From assembly GCA_023433515.1 (NCBI GenBank), contig JAEZCN010000149.1:1-17885 (forward strand): 17,885 bases of DNA. The letters run 5' to 3'. This DNA is from Pseudomonadota bacterium. GTDB lineage: Bacteria > Pseudomonadota > Gammaproteobacteria > Steroidobacterales > Steroidobacteraceae. Shown here in pieces: positions 13,934 through 17,885 of this stretch (positions are counted from its first letter, which is position 1; each line of letters opens with the position of its first letter). The notes under the pieces are model-generated. The model searched no databases and was not told the origin of the DNA. It was given only the letters and a program-made list of their open reading frames with translations. A program made the position numbers and the translations under genes.

Positions 13934-15094
13934 CTACCGGGCCCAGAGCGCGATGCCGTCGACCATGCGCGTCCACCAGCCGCCTTCGGGCACGTCCGCC
14001 TGCGCGACCAGCGGCACGCGCGCGACCACGTCCTTGCCGTCGCTCACGGTGAGCTCGCCGAGCGTGGCGCCTTTCTTGATCGGCGCGATCAGCGGCTCGT
14101 TGACGGTGGCGTTGGTGGCGAGCTGCTTGCCCGCGCCGCGACCGACCGTGACCCAGACGTCGCGCGCGGGCACGAGCGTCACGCGATCCGTCTCGCCCTT
14201 GTACACCTCGGGCTTGAGTACGACGTCGCCGGCGCCCTTGGCCTTCACCGTCTCGAAGAACGTGTAGCCGTAATTGAGCAGCGACGCGCACGCATCCTCG
14301 CGCTGCTTGAACCCGCCGGTGCCGAGCACCACGGCGATGAGCCGCATGCCGTTGCGCTGCGCCGAGCTCGCGAGACCGTAGCCCGCGCTGTTCGTGTGGC
14401 CGGTCTTGATCCCGTCCACGGACGAATCGCGAGCCAGCAGGCCGTTGCGGTTCGGCTGCCGGTGTTTGTTCCAGGTGAACTCGCGCTCGGAGTACCAGCG
14501 GTAGTACTCGGGATAGTCGCGGATGATGGCGCGCGAAATGAGAGCCAGGTCCGTGGCCGAGGAGTAGTGACGCGGAGCCGGCGCGCCCCAGCTGTTCTCC
14601 CAGTTCGTGTTCTTCAAGCCCATGCGGCGCGAGTATTCATTCATGATCTGCACGAAGCCGTCTTCGGTGCCGCCTAACTTCTCCGCGAGCGCGATGGTGG
14701 CGTCGTTGCCCGACTGGATGATCATGCCCTTGATCAGCACCTCGACGGGCACGCGCGAGTTCACCTCGAGGAACGTCGTCGAGCCGCCGGAGGCCGAACC
14801 GCCCGTGCGCCACGCGTTCTCGCTGACGAGTACTTCTTCGTCGAGCGCCAGGCGCTTCTCGCGCAGCGCGTCGAACACGATGTACGCCGTCATGAGCTTG
14901 GTGATGCTGGCCGGCTCCATCTGCACGTCGGCGTTGTGAGCCGCGAGGATCCGTCCGCTCTGGTGATCCATCAGCACGTAGGCCTTCGCGTCGTTCGCGG
15001 GAGGCTTCGGGATCGGGACGGCCGCCTGCGCGATGCCCAGGAATGAACACAGGGAAATGCAAAAGAAAGCCAGGGCAGGCCGGGAAATCGGCAT
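13934..15094 (-). CDS. dacA: D-alanyl-D-alanine carboxypeptidase (PBP5/6 family)
   Basis: This 386-residue class-C low-molecular-weight PBP trims the terminal D-Ala from stem pentapeptides in the periplasm. It has a signal peptide (1 to about 24, FLGIAQA), the catalytic SITK tetrad (Ser63, Lys66), SGN (Ser128-Asn130) and KTG (Lys230-Gly232), then the PBP5 C-terminal beta domain from about residue 285. The final GGWWTRMVDGIALWAR (371-386) is an amphipathic helix expected to hold the enzyme on the outer face of the inner membrane. The ATG at 15092-15094 has a GGAG ribosome binding site about 11 bases upstream. It follows rlpA after a 61-base gap that carries a likely promoter, and leads into dat (4 bases) and ybeD. 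Confidence 0.95.
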   Translation of the reverse strand: MPISRPALAFFCISLCSFLGIAQAAVPIPKPPANDAKAYVLMDHQSGRILAAHNADVQMEPASITKLMTAYIVFDALREKRLALDEEVLVSENAWRTGGSASGGSTTFLEVNSRVPVEVLIKGMIIQSGNDATIALAEKLGGTEDGFVQIMNEYSRRMGLKNTNWENSWGAPAPRHYSSATDLALISRAIIRDYPEYYRWYSEREFTWNKHRQPNRNGLLARDSSVDGIKTGHTNSAGYGLASSAQRNGMRLIAVVLGTGGFKQREDACASLLNYGYTFFETVKAKGAGDVVLKPEVYKGETDRVTLVPARDVWVTVGRGAGKQLATNATVNEPLIAPIKKGATLGELTVSDGKDVVARVPLVAQADVPEGGWWTRMVDGIALWAR

Positions 15095-15139
15095 TGCGGG
15101 TAGTCTCCGGGAAGTGGGGCGAAGGAAGCGCAGAGCGGG

Positions 15140-15167
15140 ATTGTACGCCCTGGAATCAGTCCGTCAG
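15140..15167 (-). promoter_or_regulatory. Candidate sigma-70-type promoter for dacA-dat-ybeD
   Basis: On the minus strand CTGACG (15167-15162) is followed by a 16-base spacer and TACAAT (15145-15140). Transcription would start near 15133, about 38 bases before the dacA ATG. The -35 box lies in the last codons of rlpA. It is the best promoter-like match seen in the largest intergenic gap of the window. Confidence 0.45.
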
Positions 15168-16079
15168 CAGCCTTGCGTCGGTGATTCCGAGCGCGCGCAC
15201 CTGCGAAAGGTTCAGGTCGAACTCCTCGACGTTCGCGAAGGGCCCGATGCGCACGCGATGCAGCGCGCGATCGGAACGGACGATCTCGTCGAGGCTCGCC
15301 AGCTCGATGCCGGCCGCGAGCAGCGACTCGACCCGGCGCCGCGCGTTCTCGTGATCCGCGAATACGCCCGCCTGGATGAACATGGCGGAAGTGGTGGACG
15401 CGGACGTGGCCGGAGCGTTCACCACCCTGACCGGCGGAGGTGGAGCTGACGCGGCGGCCGGCAGCACGGGCGGCTCCGCGGTGCCCGGCGCGTCGCGGCC
15501 CGGTGTGATGACGCGGACCTCGACCGGCGCGGTGCCTTCGCGCAGGAAATCGAGCTTGGCCGCCGCGGTGTAGGAGAGGTCGATGATGCGGTTCCCGACG
15601 AAAGGTCCGCGATCGTTGATGCGCACCACCACCTTGCGTCCATTGCGCAGGTTCGTGACTTCCGCGTAGGCGGGAATCGGCAGTGTCTTGTGCGCGGCCG
15701 TCATCGCGTACATGTCGTACCGCTCGCCGAGCGACGTCGTGGCGGCGTGAAAGCCGGGGCCGTACCAGGACGCGGTGCCGCGTTCGATCCAGCCTTCGCT
15801 CTTCGCCATGACGTGGTAGCGCTTGCCCATCACCTCATAGAACGGCGGATTGCCACGCGTGCCGCGCGGTTCGACGCGCGGCACGGCGTCGGGAATCGCG
15901 AGCACGTCGGGCGGCACCGAGGGCACGGCCGAGCCGGACGGAATTTCGGTCGCGGTACGCGAGCGCGCGTTGTCGTGCTTGCGGCGCGCGAAGCTGCAGC
16001 CGGACAGCGCGAAAGCCGAAAGTGTGAGGACGAGGATCGTGCGTGCGAGTCGCGGCGAGACCAGCCCGGAACTCATCAT
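15156..16079 (-). CDS. rlpA: Septal ring lytic transglycosylase-family lipoprotein RlpA with SPOR domain
   Basis: RlpA is an outer-membrane lipoprotein; the Pseudomonas enzyme cleaves peptide-free (naked) glycan strands during daughter-cell separation. The 307-residue product has a lipoprotein signal with lipobox LSGC (Cys28), a double-psi beta-barrel domain (about 98-195: GTASWYGPGFH, YDMYAMTAAHKTLP, VVRINDRGPFVGNRIIDLS) and a C-terminal SPOR domain (about 232-307: FIQAGVFADHENARRRVESL, HRVRIGPFANVEEF) that targets denuded septal glycan. His130 and Asp156 fall where the catalytic residues of Pseudomonas RlpA lie. The usual FHGxxTASGE loop reads FHAATTSLGE. The linker is Pro/Ala-rich. The ATG at 16077-16079 overlaps the mltB stop by one base (TGATG); a second ATG follows directly. 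Confidence 0.93.
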   Translation of the reverse strand: MMSSGLVSPRLARTILVLTLSAFALSGCSFARRKHDNARSRTATEIPSGSAVPSVPPDVLAIPDAVPRVEPRGTRGNPPFYEVMGKRYHVMAKSEGWIERGTASWYGPGFHAATTSLGERYDMYAMTAAHKTLPIPAYAEVTNLRNGRKVVVRINDRGPFVGNRIIDLSYTAAAKLDFLREGTAPVEVRVITPGRDAPGTAEPPVLPAAASAPPPPVRVVNAPATSASTTSAMFIQAGVFADHENARRRVESLLAAGIELASLDEIVRSDRALHRVRIGPFANVEEFDLNLSQVRALGITDARLLTD

Positions 16080-17173
16080 CAGAGCGGTTTGCCTTCGGTG
16101 GTCTGCGCGGCGAGTTGCTTCTCTGCGTCATCCGCGGAAGCGCTGGCCGCGGGCTCGTTCGCCGCGGAAAGGCGCGTCTTGATGTTCTGTGCCAAGTCGT
16201 GAACCGCCATCGCGTAGCGCACGCTGCGGTTGTAGCGCGTGATCACTTCGAAATTCTTGAAGCCCACGCGATACGCCGGGCCCTCCGCGGTCTCGGCCGG
16301 CACGAGCAGCGCGGGTGCGCTGGCGGGCAATTTCTTGGGATCGAATTCCACGCCCTTGGCTTTCAGACCTTCGACGGTCTGGTTGAGCGCGAGGCCGCCG
16401 GCCTCCGCCGTCACGGGCGCCGCCGGATCGAGCACGGCATCGGCCAGCACCGGGCCGTTCGCCACCCAGCCGTGCACCTTGAAGTAGTTTGCGACGCTCG
16501 CGATCACGTCGTCCCAGTCGGCGAACAGGTTGCGCTTCGAATCGTTGCCGCCGTCGACCGCGTAGCGGCGGTAGCTGGACGGCATGAACTGCGGCGCGCC
16601 CATGGCGCCCGCGTAGGAACCGAGCGCGGTCAGCGGATCGACTTCTTCCTCGCGCGCGAGCTGGATGAACTGCGCAAGTTCGCGGCGGAAGAATTCCCCG
16701 CGCGGTGGATAGTCGAACGCGAGCGTCGCGAGCGCGTCGAGCACGCGCCACTTGCCGGTGAGGCGTCCGTAGTAGGTTTCCACGCCGATGATCGCGACGA
16801 TGTATTCGGACGCGACGCCGGTTTCCTTGCGCACGCGCTCGAGCCGGTCGCGGTGTTCGGTCATGAACTGCGCGCCCTCGGCGATGCGCTGCTCGTTGAC
16901 GAAGCGCTCGCGATATTCGAACCACGGCGAAACTTTTTCCGCGGGCTTGCTGATCGCCTCGATGATCCTGGGCTGCGGCTCGGCCTTGGCCAGCAGGCGG
17001 TAGATTTCCAGCGGCTGCACTTTCTGTGCCGTGGCGGTGGCCTCGACGAACGCGCGGATTTCCGGGCGATCCAGATCGAAACGCGTACGCCCGGCGAACG
17101 AGCCCTCGGCGTGAGCGTTGCCCGCGAAGAGTAGGACGATCGGTGTAAAGACGAGGGCGAAAAGCCGCGTCAC
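16079..17173 (-). CDS. mltB: Membrane-bound-type lytic murein transglycosylase B (MltB/SltB)
   Basis: This 364-residue enzyme cleaves the MurNAc-GlcNAc bond, making 1,6-anhydroMurNAc products that are the source material for recycling by AmgK and MurU. The catalytic glutamate is Glu132 in IIGVETYYGR; GSYAGAMGAPQFMPSSYRRYAVDG and WDDVIASVANYFKVHGW further on are family hallmarks. The N-terminus (MTRLFALVFTPIVLLFAGNAHAEG) is a Sec signal peptide cleaved after AHA with no lipobox cysteine, so the protein is probably soluble in the periplasm rather than lipid-anchored like E. coli MltB. The start is GTG, overlapping the rodA stop by 4 bases (GTGA), which implies coupled translation. The C-terminal 30 residues are Ala-rich and probably disordered. 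Confidence 0.94.
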   Translation of the reverse strand: MTRLFALVFTPIVLLFAGNAHAEGSFAGRTRFDLDRPEIRAFVEATATAQKVQPLEIYRLLAKAEPQPRIIEAISKPAEKVSPWFEYRERFVNEQRIAEGAQFMTEHRDRLERVRKETGVASEYIVAIIGVETYYGRLTGKWRVLDALATLAFDYPPRGEFFRRELAQFIQLAREEEVDPLTALGSYAGAMGAPQFMPSSYRRYAVDGGNDSKRNLFADWDDVIASVANYFKVHGWVANGPVLADAVLDPAAPVTAEAGGLALNQTVEGLKAKGVEFDPKKLPASAPALLVPAETAEGPAYRVGFKNFEVITRYNRSVRYAMAVHDLAQNIKTRLSAANEPAASASADDAEKQLAAQTTEGKPL

Positions 17174-17885
17174 GATGCTACGAGTTTCCGATGCGAGTAC
17201 AGGGACATCAGGATACCGAAGCCCGCCAGGAGGGTCACCATCGAAGTGCCGCCGTAACTGACCAGCGGCAGCGGCACGCCGACGACCGGCAAGAGGCCGC
17301 TGACCATGCCCGCGTTGATGAATACGTAAACAAAAAACGTCAGCGCGATCGATCCCGCGAGCAGGCGCGCGAACGTGTCCTGCATTTCCACGGCGAGATA
17401 TAGGGCTCGTCCTACAACGAACAGGTAAAGGAGCAGGAGGATGGACGCTCCGAGCAGGCCGAGCTCCTCGCCGACCATCGCGTAGATGAAGTCCGTGGTG
17501 CGCTCCGGCAGGAATTCGAGCTGACCCTGCGAGCCGTTGAGCAGTCCCTTGCCGAACACCCCGCCCGAACCGATCGCGATCTGCGACTGGATGATGTGAT
17601 AACCCGCGCCGAGCTTGTCGGATTCCGGGTCGAGCAGCGTGAAGACGCGCTGCTTCTGGTAGTCATAGAGCACGTACTGCCACGCGAACCACGCGGCCGC
17701 GACGCCGGCCGCCGCGAGTCCGAACATCACGCGGAACTGCAGACCCGCCATGATCACGACCATCATGCCGCCGATCAGGATCAGGCCACCCGTGCCGAGG
17801 TCCGGCTGGATGATCGTGAGTCCGGACGGGATCATGATGATGACGAACAGCGCGGTCAGGGATTTCCAGTCGGGCGGCAGCGGCC
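17170..17885 (-). CDS. rodA: Peptidoglycan glycosyltransferase RodA (MrdB), C-terminal part
   Basis: RodA is the SEDS-family polymerase that builds lateral-wall glycan with PBP2 in rod-shaped cells. The frame is open to the window edge, so the first third or so of the protein lies outside; an internal Met near 17835 is not the real start. Visible family segments are IIQPDLGTG, YDYQKQRVFTLLDPESD, GAGYHIIQSQIAIGSGG, QLEFLPERTTDFIYAMVGEELG (with the Asp matching the essential Asp262 of E. coli RodA), and VGVPLPLVSYGGTSM near the C-terminus, between several membrane helices. FtsW is the alternative, but the LLDPESDKLGAGYH wording and the following mltB-rlpA-dacA order point to RodA. Confidence 0.95.
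   Translation of the reverse strand, partial: PLPPDWKSLTALFVIIMIPSGLTIIQPDLGTGGLILIGGMMVVIMAGLQFRVMFGLAAAGVAAAWFAWQYVLYDYQKQRVFTLLDPESDKLGAGYHIIQSQIAIGSGGVFGKGLLNGSQGQLEFLPERTTDFIYAMVGEELGLLGASILLLLYLFVVGRALYLAVEMQDTFARLLAGSIALTFFVYVFINAGMVSGLLPVVGVPLPLVSYGGTSMVTLLAGFGILMSLYSHRKLVAS

Noticed and set aside
16043..17134. 363-codon plus-strand frame over mltB
   Set aside because: Mirror frame of mltB with low-complexity composition.
1..17885. tRNA, rRNA, CRISPR array or prophage genes
   Set aside because: Coding genes fill the window almost completely; the gaps are 61 bases or shorter and show no such structure.

Overview
The window comes from a high-GC Gram-negative bacterium, most likely a gammaproteobacterium outside the enterics (a Steroidobacterales- or Nevskiales-like lineage is my guess from gene order and GC; it is not proven). 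Support comes from an outer-membrane LPS assembly gene (lptD), surA, the lptD-surA-pdxA-rsmA-apaG-apaH order, the adjacent amgK-murU recycling pair, and the rodA-mltB-rlpA-dacA-dat-ybeD order. Nearly every base is coding, and no gap reaches 100 bases.

There are three transcription blocks. Block 1 (1-5854, minus) reads lptD, surA, pdxA, rsmA, apaG, apaH (cut by the window edge): LPS export, its periplasmic chaperone, PLP synthesis, rRNA methylation and Ap4A hydrolysis. Block 2 (5879-12775, plus) diverges from lptD across only 24 bp and reads amgK, murU, a DUF945/YdgA-like protein, a fused lipA-lipB gene, a secreted protein I do not recognise, and a membrane-anchored alpha/beta hydrolase. Block 3 (12776-17885, minus) meets block 2 with zero bases between stop codons and reads rodA (cut by the window edge), mltB, rlpA, dacA, D-amino acid transaminase, ybeD (DUF493).

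Functionally this is a cell-envelope hub. RodA polymerises glycan, MltB and RlpA cut it, DacA trims stem peptides, the transaminase can supply D-amino acids, AmgK and MurU return MurNAc to UDP-MurNAc, and SurA and LptD build the outer membrane. Lipoate synthesis sits inside this hub.

Most notable features: (a) lipoyl synthase and octanoyltransferase form one 572-codon reading frame with both sets of catalytic residues intact, in the order LipA-LipB, the reverse of the usual lipB-lipA gene order; (b) AmgK carries a tail of about 118 residues, nearly half Lys/Arg and with no acidic residue, resembling a histone-H1-like DNA-binding tail; (c) a 71-bp palindromic, REP/MITE-like element is embedded in frame in the DUF945 gene; (d) very compact start regions precede amgK and lipA-lipB, where -10-like hexamers lie just upstream of the ATG. 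The remaining genes look like ordinary, intact members of well-known families.
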